64,000 nucleotides of DNA from assembly GCF_019083965.1 (NCBI RefSeq), contig NZ_JAHRCY010000006.1, positions 411,791 to 475,790 of the forward strand, read 5' to 3'. The DNA comes from Catellatospora tritici (lineage in GTDB: Bacteria > Actinomycetota > Actinomycetes > Mycobacteriales > Micromonosporaceae). The notes under the pieces are model-generated. The model had not been told where the DNA came from, did no database searches, and worked only from the letters and a program-made list of their open reading frames with translations. The translations under genes and the position numbers were made by a program. Positions 26,301-34,376 of this stretch are shown here, piece by piece. The number at the start of each line of letters is the position of its first letter. The stretch's first letter is position 1.

Positions 26301-27701
26301 ATGACGGTTGTCCACCCCACCCGCGGCTACGCCGATGTCCTGGTCGGCCTGCAGTACGGCGACGAGGGCAAAGCGAAGATCATCGACCTGATCGCACCGG
26401 ACTACGACATCGTCGCCCGGTTCAACGGCGGCGCCAACGCCGGGCACACCATCGAGACCCCGCAGGGCCGGGTCGTGCTCCAGCAGGTGCCGTGCGCCAT
26501 CTTCCAGCCGCAGACGCTGCTCTACATCGGCTCCGGCTGCGCCGTGAACCTGTGGAAGTTGGTCGCCGAGCTGGACCAGATCGCGGCGCACGGCGTCGAC
26601 CTGACCGGCCGCCTGCACATCAGCGACCGGGCCGCCGTCGTGCAGGCCGCGCACATCCTCATCGACGAGCGCGACAGCGCGGGCATCGGCACTACCAAGA
26701 ACGGGATGGGGCCGTGCTACGCCGACCGGGCGTACCGGATGCGCGGTGGGGCCCGCACCAACCTGCAGCTGCGTGACGTGCTGGCCGATCCGGCGGGCGC
26801 GCTCGAGGCGATGCGCGCGGCGGCCGATGCGGAGCTGGCCGGGTACGACGGCGACACGTCCGCGCCGCGCCGCGACCTCCAGCAGCGGCTGGACTCGTTC
26901 GCGGCCTGCGTCGAGCGGGTGCGCGGCCACGTCCAGCCGCGACGCACCTGGCTGGCCGAGCGGGTCGGGCAGGGCGCCCGGGTGCTGTTCGAGGGCGCGC
27001 AGTCGACGATGCTGGACGTGGTGCACGGTGACCAGCCGTTCGTCACCGCCAGCCACACCGTCCCGGCGTACGCCTACGTCGGCGGGGACCTGCCGCCGCG
27101 GTTCCACCGGTACACCATCGGGGTCGCCAAGGCGGTCATGTCCCGCGTCGGCAACGGCCCGTTCCCGTCCGAGCTGGGCGCGGAGCGCTCGGCGGCGTAC
27201 TTCGCCGACGCGGTCTCCGCCGGTCGCGGCCGGGCCGAGGAGCAGGCCGAGTTCGACATGCACCGGCTGCGCTTCTCGACCGACGAGATGGAACTGGGCA
27301 TCGCGATGCGGATGCTGACCCACGAATACGGCTCCGGCAGCGGCCGTCCGCGCCGCATCGGCATCCTCGACCTGGAGCAGCTGCGCGAGATGGTCGTCGC
27401 GTTCGGCGTCGACGTGGTCTACCTGAACAAGGTCGACTGCCTGTCGCTGTACGGCGAGAGCATGTTCGGCGGCATCCCGGTGCGCGTGCCCGCCACCGCC
27501 GACCAGGGCGCCACCCGGGTGCTGCCGTCGTTCACCGCCGACCAGTTGCGCGCCGACCAGCCCGACGTCCTGCCGCTGGAGCTGCTGGAATTCAGGTCGT
27601 TCGTGGAGCGTGAGATCGGAGTGCCGGTCATCGGGTTCGGCATGGGTCCCAAGCGCGACCAGATCACGCAGTTCTTCCGGCTGGGTGAGTTCGCGCGCTG
27701 A
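26301..27701 (+). CDS. divergent adenylosuccinate synthetase
   Basis: 466 residues from the ATG at 26301; a longer frame upstream looks non-coding. Conserved PurA elements: QYGDEGKAK phosphate loop with catalytic Asp, NAGHTI with catalytic His, GTTKNGMGPCYADR, RVLFEGAQSTMLD, GVAKAVMSRVGNGPFPSE, GSGRPRRIGILD and NKVDCL. Departures from the housekeeping form: KAK for KGK in the P-loop, GGANAGHT for GGHNAGHT, and extra length (~430 is usual). It should condense IMP (or an analogue) with aspartate using GTP. Isolated from purine genes, so possibly a second, specialised copy. The catalytic Asp argues against the PurZ type of Z-genome phages. Confidence 0.85.
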   Translation: MTVVHPTRGYADVLVGLQYGDEGKAKIIDLIAPDYDIVARFNGGANAGHTIETPQGRVVLQQVPCAIFQPQTLLYIGSGCAVNLWKLVAELDQIAAHGVDLTGRLHISDRAAVVQAAHILIDERDSAGIGTTKNGMGPCYADRAYRMRGGARTNLQLRDVLADPAGALEAMRAAADAELAGYDGDTSAPRRDLQQRLDSFAACVERVRGHVQPRRTWLAERVGQGARVLFEGAQSTMLDVVHGDQPFVTASHTVPAYAYVGGDLPPRFHRYTIGVAKAVMSRVGNGPFPSELGAERSAAYFADAVSAGRGRAEEQAEFDMHRLRFSTDEMELGIAMRMLTHEYGSGSGRPRRIGILDLEQLREMVVAFGVDVVYLNKVDCLSLYGESMFGGIPVRVPATADQGATRVLPSFTADQLRADQPDVLPLELLEFRSFVEREIGVPVIGFGMGPKRDQITQFFRLGEFAR

Positions 27702-27805
27702 GATCCGAACGCGAATGTGCGTCAGGAGACAGGTTTGCGGCGGTACGGGCGGGGGCAGTCCAGTGGTGCGGAGCAACCCCATTCGCGCACGTTAGGAGCA
27801 CTGTC

Positions 27806-28075
27806 ATGACTGTCGCCGGAATCATCTCGGCCATCATCGTCGGCCTCGTGATCGGAGCTCTCGGTCGCCTGGTCGTGCCGGGTCGGCAGGACATGCCGAT
27901 CTGGCTGACGATCCTCGTCGGTATCGTCGCCGCGCTCATCGGCACCGCGATCGCGCAGGCCGTCGGCGTCGCCGTCACGGACGGCGTCGACTGGATCGAG
28001 CTGGTCTTCCAGGTCGGCCTGGCCGCGCTGGGCGTGGCCCTGATCGCGGGCATCCGCGGGCGCAGCTCCGTCTGA
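27806..28075 (+). CDS. GlsB/YeaQ/YmgE family stress membrane protein
   Basis: 89 residues with three membrane helices (AGIISAIIVGLVIGALGRLV, WLTILVGIVAALIGTAIA, VFQVGLAALGVALIAG) and the family G-rich first helix GALGRLVVPG. Members are small inner-membrane proteins induced by stress, molecular role unclear. GTTAGGAG precedes the ATG. A strong bidirectional terminator follows immediately. Confidence 0.9.
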   Translation: MTVAGIISAIIVGLVIGALGRLVVPGRQDMPIWLTILVGIVAALIGTAIAQAVGVAVTDGVDWIELVFQVGLAALGVALIAGIRGRSSV

Positions 28076-28085
28076 CGCAGCTGCT

Positions 28086-28120
28086 CAGCCCGGGTCCGAG
28101 GACTACTCGGACCCGGGCTG
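28086..28120. terminator. bidirectional terminator hairpin
   Basis: CAGCCCGGGTCCGAG (28086-28100) and its exact reverse complement 28106-28120 form a 15-bp stem with a five-base loop, between convergent genes. The stop codon of the minus-strand HTH gene lies within its loop. Confidence 0.85.
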
Positions 28121-28351
28121 ATCCGTGTCGGTCAGCGGCCCGTCCGGGTACTGGAACACCGCGTCGAGCCCGACCCCGAACACCCGTGCGAGCTGGAACG
28201 CCATCTCCAGCGACGGCGAGTAGCGGCCCTGCTCGATGGCGATGACGGTCTGCCGGGTGACCCCGACGCGGTCGGCGAGCTCGGCCTGGGTCATTTCGCC
28301 GTGGGCGAACCGCAGCGCCCGGATCGAGTTGGTCACCCGGGTCGGCTTCAC
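28103..28351 (-). CDS. XRE/YozG-type HTH regulator
   Basis: 82 residues. The GTG at 28351 overlaps the TGA of the upstream membrane gene as GTGA. HTH: MTQAELADRVGVTRQTVIAIEQGRYSPSLEMA has the canonical Cro/CI recognition helix (QTVIAIEQGRYSP). This is the compact regulator type that sits beside a four-helix membrane protein in many Gram-positives; the pair is probably co-regulated. The C-terminal end is acidic and the stop is inside the terminator hairpin. Confidence 0.88.
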   Translation of the reverse strand: MKPTRVTNSIRALRFAHGEMTQAELADRVGVTRQTVIAIEQGRYSPSLEMAFQLARVFGVGLDAVFQYPDGPLTDTDQPGSE

Positions 28352-28776
28352 CACGGCTGGAAGCCCCGCCGGTACGCCATGATCTTCATGACCGAGGCCA
28401 GTAGCGACGACAGCACGAACGCCAGGTAGATGGCGTTGGCGATCCAGAACTGGTCCACCCGCAGCAGCGCCATGACCAGGGCGGCGATCCCGCCCGCGAT
28501 GACGAACCACTGCCCGGTGTACTCGCCGAAGCGGTGGATCTCGCGGTCGCGCTGGTCCTTGCGGTCGGCGTCGGCCGGGGCGGCGGTCGCGGCGGCGATG
28601 TGCAGCACGATCGCGCCGACGATCGCCGCGCCGATGCTCCACAGCAGCGCCCCCGCGTACGGCACCTCGGCCAGCGGGGTCTGCCCCGCCCGGCCGAGGA
28701 TCACCGCGACGTAGGTCGCGTATGCGGCGACCGTCACCACGATCATGATCCAGGCGCGCTTCTCCTCGAAGGCCAT
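28348..28776 (-). CDS. four-helix membrane protein paired with HTH regulator
   Basis: 142 residues with four predicted membrane helices (WIMIVVTVAAYATYVAVIL, GALLWSIGAAIVGAIVLHI, WFVIAGGIAALVMALL, AIYLAFVLSSLLASVM) and a charged cytosolic loop DADRKDQRDREIHRFGEY between helices 2 and 3. The family name is unknown to me, but the arrangement with a small XRE regulator immediately downstream is widespread. It may sense membrane state for the regulator. Confidence 0.8.
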   Translation of the reverse strand: MAFEEKRAWIMIVVTVAAYATYVAVILGRAGQTPLAEVPYAGALLWSIGAAIVGAIVLHIAAATAAPADADRKDQRDREIHRFGEYTGQWFVIAGGIAALVMALLRVDQFWIANAIYLAFVLSSLLASVMKIMAYRRGFQPW

Positions 28777-28818
28777 GCCACGACCGTAGGACCGCTCCTG
28801 AGCCGTGTCAAATATTCT

Positions 28819-29169
28819 TTACTTGGCGTCGAGCCCGGCGAGCTCGCCCAGCGCCATCCGCAGCGCCGCCTTCGGCCGCGCCCCGACCAGCGAGCCGGTG
28901 AGCTCGCCGGAACGGAACACCAACAGGGTGGGCAGCGACATCACCTTGTAAGCGCGCATCGTCTCGGGATTGGCGTCGGCATCGATGGCGAACAGATGCA
29001 GCCGAGGGCCGAACTCCTCGGCCAGCTCGGTGAGGCTGGCCGAGATCCGGGCGCAGGACGGGCACCAGTCGGCCCAGAAGTCCAGCACCACGGGGCGGTC
29101 GGCGGCCAGCACCAGTTCGGCGAAGGTCTCGTCGGTGACGGCGGTCAGCAGAGGTTGGGGGTGCGGCAT
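28819..29169 (-). CDS. thioredoxin with variant CPSC active site
   Basis: 116 residues. Thioredoxin fold with VVLDFWADWCPSCARI: the usual WCGPC is WCPSC, which shifts redox potential and substrate preference. Remaining landmarks are normal: cis-Pro in MSLPTLLVFRSGE. Its start lies 25 bases inside the MerR-type gene, so regulator and thioredoxin are one transcript. Cytosolic thiol-disulfide exchange is expected; the residue change makes a mycoredoxin-like or specialised role possible. Confidence 0.88.
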   Translation of the reverse strand: MPHPQPLLTAVTDETFAELVLAADRPVVLDFWADWCPSCARISASLTELAEEFGPRLHLFAIDADANPETMRAYKVMSLPTLLVFRSGELTGSLVGARPKAALRMALGELAGLDAK

Positions 29170-29531
29170 GATTCCTCCCGGTGCGCGATGGCGAGGGTCA
29201 GCTGATCGGCCAGCCGGGCGCGCACCGCGCCCAGCTCGGCCAGGCACGCGTCGACTTCCTGGAGCTTGCGGCGCAGCACCGCCACCGAGTCGGGGCAGAC
29301 GTCGCCCGAACTGTTGCCGGCGCGCAGGCACGCGACGAACGGCTTGATGTCGTCGAGCCCGAAACCCACCGCGAGCAGCGCCCGGATCTCGTGCACCACC
29401 CGCAGTTCGGCCTCGTCGTACACCCGGTAGCCGTTGGCGGAGCGCTGCGGGCGCACCAGCCCGTGCGCCTCGTAGTAGCGCAGGGTGCGGGCGCTCGTAC
29501 CGGCGCGTTCGGCCAGTTCCCCGATCAGCAT
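29145..29531 (-). CDS. MerR-family regulator of the thioredoxin gene
   Basis: 128 residues from the ATG at 29531. MerR HTH: MLIGELAERAGTSARTLRYYEAHGLVRPQRS followed by the wing RVYDEAELRVV. The C-terminal effector region has two conserved Cys (FVACLRAGNSSGDVCPDS), and one more near the end (EESCRTPNLC), so thiol oxidation or a metal could be the signal. It overlaps the thioredoxin start by 25 bases. A palindrome at 29542-29565 just upstream suggests autoregulation. Confidence 0.87.
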   Translation of the reverse strand: MLIGELAERAGTSARTLRYYEAHGLVRPQRSANGYRVYDEAELRVVHEIRALLAVGFGLDDIKPFVACLRAGNSSGDVCPDSVAVLRRKLQEVDACLAELGAVRARLADQLTLAIAHREESCRTPNLC

Positions 29532-29541
29532 GGCACCCACG

Positions 29542-29565
29542 CTAGACATTGCCGCCGATGTCAAG
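29542..29565 (-). promoter_or_regulatory. candidate MerR operator/promoter
   Basis: CTTGACAT-N8-ATGTCTAG on the minus strand is a palindrome with one mismatch that includes a TTGACA -35 element and lies 11 bases upstream of the MerR start codon. MerR regulators bind such sites between -35 and -10. It overlaps the last codons of the SMI1-like gene. Confidence 0.55.
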
Positions 29566-30082
29566 GCAAGGCCGCGGACACCGTGCGGTCCGTCACAGGC
29601 GCGCGCAGGCCCGCCAGGAAGCCGCGCAGATCGGCCGCGAGCGTCAGCTCGGCCGCGAAGTCGGCGTCGAACCAGACCACCGTCGGCTCGGCGCGCGGGC
29701 CGCGCGGCCGGTAGTCCAGGGCCACCCAGCTGTGGCCGGTGCTGCTGGACAGCAGCACGGTCTCGCGCGGCAGCCCCCAGTACGACGCCAGGAACGGGCT
29801 GTCGAACAGCGACAGCATGCCCGCGCGCCGCCCGATGCCCAGCAGGCTCTCGAACGGCACCTCGTCGGTGCACCACGAGGTGGCGCCGTTGACCGGGAAG
29901 GCGCTGCAGGCCCGCGCCACGCCGCCACCGTTGCGCAGCCGCAGCAGCTCCAGCAGCGACCCCGGCAGCGTCACGCCCAGCGCCGTCTGCGCCTGCGCGA
30001 CCAGCTCACGGGTGAGCGGCGGCTGCACCCCGTGCGTGCTGTCGCTCCAGAACGAAGCCCTGATCTCATCGAAGCGCGTCAC
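29561..30082 (-). CDS. SMI1/KNR4-like (SUKH) protein
   Basis: 173 residues from a GTG at 30082. The SUKH-type signature is seen in LGVTLPGSLLELLRLRNGGG followed by hydrophobic strands, and SYWGLPRETVLLSSSTGHSWVALDY, a typical SMI1/KNR4 core. In bacteria this superfamily includes immunity proteins against polymorphic toxins; here no toxin is adjacent. It lies just upstream of the MerR gene on the same strand, though the MerR operator suggests an independent promoter. Confidence 0.7.
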   Translation of the reverse strand: MTRFDEIRASFWSDSTHGVQPPLTRELVAQAQTALGVTLPGSLLELLRLRNGGGVARACSAFPVNGATSWCTDEVPFESLLGIGRRAGMLSLFDSPFLASYWGLPRETVLLSSSTGHSWVALDYRPRGPRAEPTVVWFDADFAAELTLAADLRGFLAGLRAPVTDRTVSAALP

Positions 30083-30223
30083 GGCCCGGGATGTTACCGA
30101 CCGCCGCGGCCGCGCAGGGGGCGGGCCGGAACCGGCGCCGCCCGACCCATTTAGCACATCAGTTCGCGCCGCTGCCCGGGAGGTAACGACCGTCTCGCCC
30201 AACGGTGCTGGCATGCTGATCAC

Positions 30224-30901
30224 GTGGCACAACCCATCGGCGCGACCGCGCACTGGCAGGCCGTGTACGACCGGACCGAACCCCGGTCCGTCAGCTGGTA
30301 TCAGGACGAGCCCGCGACGTCGCTGCGGCTGCTGTCCGCCGCGGGCACCCGCCCCGGCAGCTCCGTCATCGACGTCGGCGGCGGCGCCTCGACCCTGGTC
30401 GACGCGCTGCTGGAGCGTGGCGTCACCGACGTGACCGTGCTCGACGTGGCCGAGTCCGCGCTCGGCGTGGCCCGACGCCGCCTCGGCGACCGCGCCGGCG
30501 TCGCCCACTGGATGGCTCGCGACCTGCTGACCTGGTCGCCGCTGCGCCGATACGGCGTGTGGCACGACCGGGCCGTGTTCCACTTCCTGACCGCCCCGGC
30601 CGACCGCGACCGCTACCGCCGCGTGCTGGAGGCGGCGCTGGCGCCGCACGGGCAGGCGGTGCTCGGCGTGTTCGCGCCGGACGGCCCGCAGACGTGCTCG
30701 GGCCTGCCCGTGGCCCGCTACGACGCGCAGGAACTGGCCGCGCAGTTCCCCGGATTCCAGGTGGAGCAGGTCGAGCGCGAGGAGCACCACACTCCGGCCG
30801 GGCACGTGCAGCCGTTCACCTGGCTGCGTCTGCGCCGCGCCGAGCAGCACGGCGCGACCTGGGCACCCGCCCCGGCCCCGCAGCCGGGCCGCGTCGTCTG
30901 A
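30224..30901 (+). CDS. class I SAM-dependent methyltransferase
   Basis: 225 residues from a GTG. Motif I VIDVGGGASTLVDALLERG, motif II VTVLDVAESAL, and an acidic/aromatic YGVWHDRAVFHFLTA (motif IV) form a normal Rossmann methyltransferase of the TehB/UbiE-like group. The segment ARYDAQELAAQFPGFQVEQVE belongs to the C-terminal sheet. Substrate unknown; monocistronic. Confidence 0.86.
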   Translation: MAQPIGATAHWQAVYDRTEPRSVSWYQDEPATSLRLLSAAGTRPGSSVIDVGGGASTLVDALLERGVTDVTVLDVAESALGVARRRLGDRAGVAHWMARDLLTWSPLRRYGVWHDRAVFHFLTAPADRDRYRRVLEAALAPHGQAVLGVFAPDGPQTCSGLPVARYDAQELAAQFPGFQVEQVEREEHHTPAGHVQPFTWLRLRRAEQHGATWAPAPAPQPGRVV

Positions 30902-31008
30902 CCCGCGTCGTCTGACCCACGCCCAATCATCGAGGATTTGCTATATTGGCGGGCATCGTTGCGTTCCCGGCCGCAACCCGTCCCCGTCCTCGATGAAAGG
31001 GAACGACG

Positions 31009-31500
31009 ATGAGAGCAACCCGCCTCCTGGTGGCGGTCGCGGCCCTCGCGGCCGTGTTCGCCTCGCCCGGTGTCGCCCAGGCCGCCGCCGTCACCCAGCC
31101 ATTCCACGCCGACTCCGGTGACGCCTGCAAGTACGGCGTCACCGACGGCGCGCTCAACTGGCGCTCCGCCGGCACGACCTCGCCGGTGCCGTTCACCGCG
31201 GTCGACGTCAGCGGCAAGCTCGTCGACCACCCGCAGCCGGTCGACCCGATCAGCACCTGCCGCGACGACGGCTACTTCAGCACCGTGACGTTCGTCGCGT
31301 ACGCGGGCACCGCCGAGGTCGACCGGGAGTCCCGCTCGGTCGACAACGCCTCGACCCCGCTGTCCTTCACCCTCGGCGGCAACTCGTGGACGACCGGCAT
31401 CAGCCGCGTCGTGGTCCAGGTCTGCCGCAGCCCGCTGCACACCCTGCCGCCCAGCTACTGCGGCCGGGCCGTCACCTATCCGGCCCCGCCGATCGCCTGA
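31009..31500 (+). CDS. secreted hypothetical protein
   Basis: 163 residues. Signal peptide of 25 residues (LLVAVAALAAVFASPGVAQA|AA). Two cysteine pairs (ACKYGV, STCRDD, QVCRS, SYCG) suggest a disulfide-stabilised beta domain with FTLGGNSWTTGISRVVVQVC. TATATT upstream at 30939-30945 could be a -10 element. AAAGGGA lies ahead of the ATG. Extracellular, unknown function. Confidence 0.8.
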   Translation: MRATRLLVAVAALAAVFASPGVAQAAAVTQPFHADSGDACKYGVTDGALNWRSAGTTSPVPFTAVDVSGKLVDHPQPVDPISTCRDDGYFSTVTFVAYAGTAEVDRESRSVDNASTPLSFTLGGNSWTTGISRVVVQVCRSPLHTLPPSYCGRAVTYPAPPIA

Positions 31501-31620
31501 CGAACGGGTCCGGCGGGCTGGCCGGGACGCCCGCCGGACCCACGCTCAGTCCCGCGTCCACGCCGTGAGAGGCCGTCCGCGATCGGGCATGCAACGCACG
31601 CGCGCCGGATCTCGTTTCTG

Positions 31621-32142
31621 ATGGGTGTGACCCCCTCTGAAGAGCACGACTTCACCCGGTTCGTGCGCGCGCACGGCGACCGGCTGCTGCGGCTGGCGCG
31701 GCTGCTGGTGCCCGACCCCGCCGAGGCCGAGGACGTGCTGCAGACCGCGCTGCTGCGGCTGACCAGGCACTGGTCGCGGCGGCTGGACGCGCCCGAGGCG
31801 TACGTCCGCGCGATGCTGGTCAACCTCGCCAAGGACCGGGGGCGGCGGACACACCTGGTGCCCGTACCCGTCGTGGTGGAACCCGACCGGATCGGCGCCG
31901 ACCCCGACCACGCCGAAGCCGTCGCGGCCCGCGCGCAGCTCGACCAGGTGCTGGCGGCGCTGCCGCCGCGCCAGCGCGTCACGGTCGTGCTGCGCGTCAT
32001 CGACGGGCTGTCCGAGGCCGAGACCGCGGCGCTGATGCGCTGCTCGGTGGGGACCGTCAAGAGCAACCTCGCCCGCGGCCTGGACAAGGTCCGCGCCGCG
32101 CTGCGTCCCGCGCACCACCCCGTTGAGGAGACGAGCCGATGA
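31621..32142 (+). CDS. SigE-family ECF sigma factor
   Basis: 173 residues. Region 2: RFVRAHGDRLLRLARLLVPDPAEAEDVLQTALLR; region 4: LPPRQRVTVVLRVIDGLSEAETAALMRCSVGTVKS. Same short ECF group as the gene at 19929. The stop overlaps the next gene by ATGA. Its partner is a signal-peptidase-like pseudoenzyme, so this sigma factor may respond to envelope or secretion state. Confidence 0.92.
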   Translation: MGVTPSEEHDFTRFVRAHGDRLLRLARLLVPDPAEAEDVLQTALLRLTRHWSRRLDAPEAYVRAMLVNLAKDRGRRTHLVPVPVVVEPDRIGADPDHAEAVAARAQLDQVLAALPPRQRVTVVLRVIDGLSEAETAALMRCSVGTVKSNLARGLDKVRAALRPAHHPVEETSR

Positions 32143-32870
32143 TCGACGACCCGGCCGGACAGCTGCGCGCGCTCGCCACCGCGGCCGCCACGTCCGTGCA
32201 CGCCGCACCCGACCTGGCCGGACAGGTCCTGCTCCGGGCCCGTCGCGGGCGGCGCTCGCGCCGGTGGCGCAACGCGCTGCTCGGCGCGGGCGCGGGCGTG
32301 GCGGCCCTGTCCACCCTGGCCGCCGCGACCCTGCTCGGCCAGAGCGACTTCTTCACCGTCACCGAACCCAGCAGCGCCATGACGCCCACGGTCGGCATCG
32401 GCGAACGGGTCGTGTTCGACCGCTCACTGACCCCGTCCCGTGGCGACGTGGTCCTGGCCCACCTCACCCGCGACGGCGACGAGTACGACGCGATCTTCCG
32501 GGTGATGGGCATGCCCGGTGACACGGTCGCCTGCCCGGCCACCGCGCCGGGCACCTGCGACGCGGTGATGGTGAACGGAGCGGCGGTGCCCGAGCCGTAC
32601 CTCAACCAGGTCACGGCGCCGTTCGCCGAGGTCACCGTACCGGCGGGGCAGGTGTTCCTGTTGGGCGACAACCGTCCCGGCGCCAACGACTCCCGCTACG
32701 GCGGGCCGGTGCCGCTCGACGCGGTCGACGCGGTCGCGGTGCGGATCAAGGGCGAGGACGGCACGGTACGGCCGGTGCCGGGCGCGCCCGCGCACGACGG
32801 CCCGGGGGAGCAGGACAACGTCGACCCGGCCGGGCCGGTGCCGCCCGCGCGCGCGGTCCCGGCGGACTGA
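32139..32870 (+). CDS. signal-peptidase-I-like pseudoenzyme with anti-sigma-like N-terminus
   Basis: 243 residues. Residues 1-43 are cytosolic (positively charged RRGRRSRRWR), 44-66 a membrane helix, and 71-210 an S26 signal-peptidase fold outside. Box B reads PSSAMTPTV, with Ala80 where the catalytic Ser of SxMxPT stands; box D reads AIFRVMGMPGD, with Phe120 in place of the catalytic Lys. Box E (GDNRPGANDSRYGG) is intact, so the fold is kept but the dyad is lost. With its place directly after an ECF sigma gene, it looks like an anti-sigma sensor that binds signal peptides or another ligand rather than a protease. The C-terminus is disordered and Pro-rich. Confidence 0.82.
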   Translation: MIDDPAGQLRALATAAATSVHAAPDLAGQVLLRARRGRRSRRWRNALLGAGAGVAALSTLAAATLLGQSDFFTVTEPSSAMTPTVGIGERVVFDRSLTPSRGDVVLAHLTRDGDEYDAIFRVMGMPGDTVACPATAPGTCDAVMVNGAAVPEPYLNQVTAPFAEVTVPAGQVFLLGDNRPGANDSRYGGPVPLDAVDAVAVRIKGEDGTVRPVPGAPAHDGPGEQDNVDPAGPVPPARAVPAD

Positions 32871-32877
32871 GACGCGG

Positions 32878-32974
32878 CGGGGGGGGGGGGGGGCCAACGG
32901 GGGGCCCCCCCGCGCGCGCGCCCGGCGGCGGCGGCGCGGGCCGCCCCCCGGGGCCCCCCCCCCCCCCCCCGCCG
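32878..32974. other. homopolymer/CG-repeat tract, probable sequence artefact
   Basis: Runs of G and C and alternating CG occupy the gap between two convergent genes, mirroring the tract at 20.5 kb. A mis-read terminator hairpin is the best explanation. No gene content. Confidence 0.65.
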
Positions 32975-32975
32975 C

Positions 32976-34256
32976 TCACCGTGCTGCGGGCGGCAGCGCG
33001 TCCAGGAACACCACGTTGATCGACTCGGAGACGGTGACCAGGACCCGCCCGTCGGCGGAGAAGTTGCCCATCGTCATCTCCGACTCGGTCCACAGGGTGC
33101 GGCCGTGGCCGTCGAACAGGGCGCTACCGCCGTCGTCCACGGTGTACACCAGCGGACCGCACTGCCCCCACACGGCGCGGGTGCACACGGTGGCCAACGG
33201 CGAGTCGGCCGTGAGCTTGCCCGGCACCCCCTGCGGGCGGACCGGCGTCTGACCCGCCACCGCGTCGCCGTCGAGGGTGACCAGCACCGCCGCGGGCGTC
33301 ACCGGCGCGTCCTCGGCGTCGTCCCGGACCCCGCCCGCGACCAGCAGACCGCTGCCGTCGGCGGCGTACGCCAGCGCGTTCACCCGGGTCAGGCCGGTGC
33401 CGTGCCGGAGCACCACCGTGCCGGAGCCGGTGTCGCGGATCAGGATCTCACCGTCGCGGCCCGCGTGGGCCAGCCGCCGACCTTCGCCGTCGAGCGCCAC
33501 CGCGCCCAGCGGGTCGGCGGCCACCTCGAGCAGCACCTCGCCGGTGTGCGGGTTCAGCACCCGTACGCCCCGGGCCGCCGATCCGGCCGCGACCCGGCTG
33601 CCGTCCGCGCTGAATCCGACCCGGACAGTGGTCCGCTCGGTGTCGAAGAAGTCGTCGTCGTCGTTCGGACCGAGGTTCAGCTGCCACAGGGCGGTGCCGT
33701 CGGGCACCCGCCAGGCGTGCACCCGGCCCTCGACCGAGGTGACCATGATCGTGCCGTCCGGGCTGAGCTGCGTGTCCAGCGCCTCGTCGTGGAAGTGCGC
33801 CCCGTCGAGCAGCATCCGCGACGGGACCTGCGGAGCGGCGCCCCAGACGACGATGTCACCGCCGTTGTGGTGCCACTCGGCGGCCGCGCACACGACCAGC
33901 CAGCGCGGCTCGCCGGGGCAGGCCACGGAGGTGGCGCCGTGGTAGAAGTACGCGAAGCTGTCAGCCTCGTCGTCGGGCTCGGCCAGCGCGGGCTGTCCGT
34001 TCTGGACGTCTTCGAGGTCGCCGAGCCGCCGCCAGGCCGCCAGCGCGTGCCACGGCTCGACCTGGCCCGCGGCGTACCGCTGCCACCAGTGGTCCGGCAT
34101 CGGCCGCAGGTGCGGCGGCCAGGCGCGCAGGCTGGCTGCCGCCTCGGCCAGGAGGTCGGCGGGCGCCCGCTCCAGCAGCGGCCAGGCCTGCTGCCACGCC
34201 GGTGCGGAGGGCTCACCGGCGAGGATCGCCGCCAGGGTGGTCGGGTCGCCGTCCAT
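32976..34256 (-). CDS. WD40/beta-propeller-like protein
   Basis: 426 residues from the ATG at 34256. After an N-terminal helical domain (~1-90, Trp-rich) there are repeated units of the beta-propeller type: LSPDGTIMVTSVEGRVHAWR, FSADGSRVAAGSAARGVRVL, YAADGSGLLVAGG, FSADGRVLVTVSES. These resemble WD40 or quinoprotein blades. Cytosolic, no signal peptide. The stop adjoins the artefact tract. Partner unknown; such proteins commonly scaffold interactions. Confidence 0.72.
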   Translation of the reverse strand: MDGDPTTLAAILAGEPSAPAWQQAWPLLERAPADLLAEAAASLRAWPPHLRPMPDHWWQRYAAGQVEPWHALAAWRRLGDLEDVQNGQPALAEPDDEADSFAYFYHGATSVACPGEPRWLVVCAAAEWHHNGGDIVVWGAAPQVPSRMLLDGAHFHDEALDTQLSPDGTIMVTSVEGRVHAWRVPDGTALWQLNLGPNDDDDFFDTERTTVRVGFSADGSRVAAGSAARGVRVLNPHTGEVLLEVAADPLGAVALDGEGRRLAHAGRDGEILIRDTGSGTVVLRHGTGLTRVNALAYAADGSGLLVAGGVRDDAEDAPVTPAAVLVTLDGDAVAGQTPVRPQGVPGKLTADSPLATVCTRAVWGQCGPLVYTVDDGGSALFDGHGRTLWTESEMTMGNFSADGRVLVTVSESINVVFLDALPPAAR

Positions 34257-34376
34257 GCCGTGCCTTTCCGTCGCGCGGGTCGCGGTGCGCGGCATGGACC
34301 GTACCACCGGGACACTGCACCGGTCGGCCGGTGAACGTGCGGTCCTGCGCACCGGGAAGGCGGCAGGGCAGCGCCG

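Noticed and set aside
26301..27701. PurZ of a Z-genome (2-aminoadenine) phage pathway
   Set aside because: The catalytic Asp of QYGDEGK is retained, and no DatZ, MazZ or phage polymerase is nearby.
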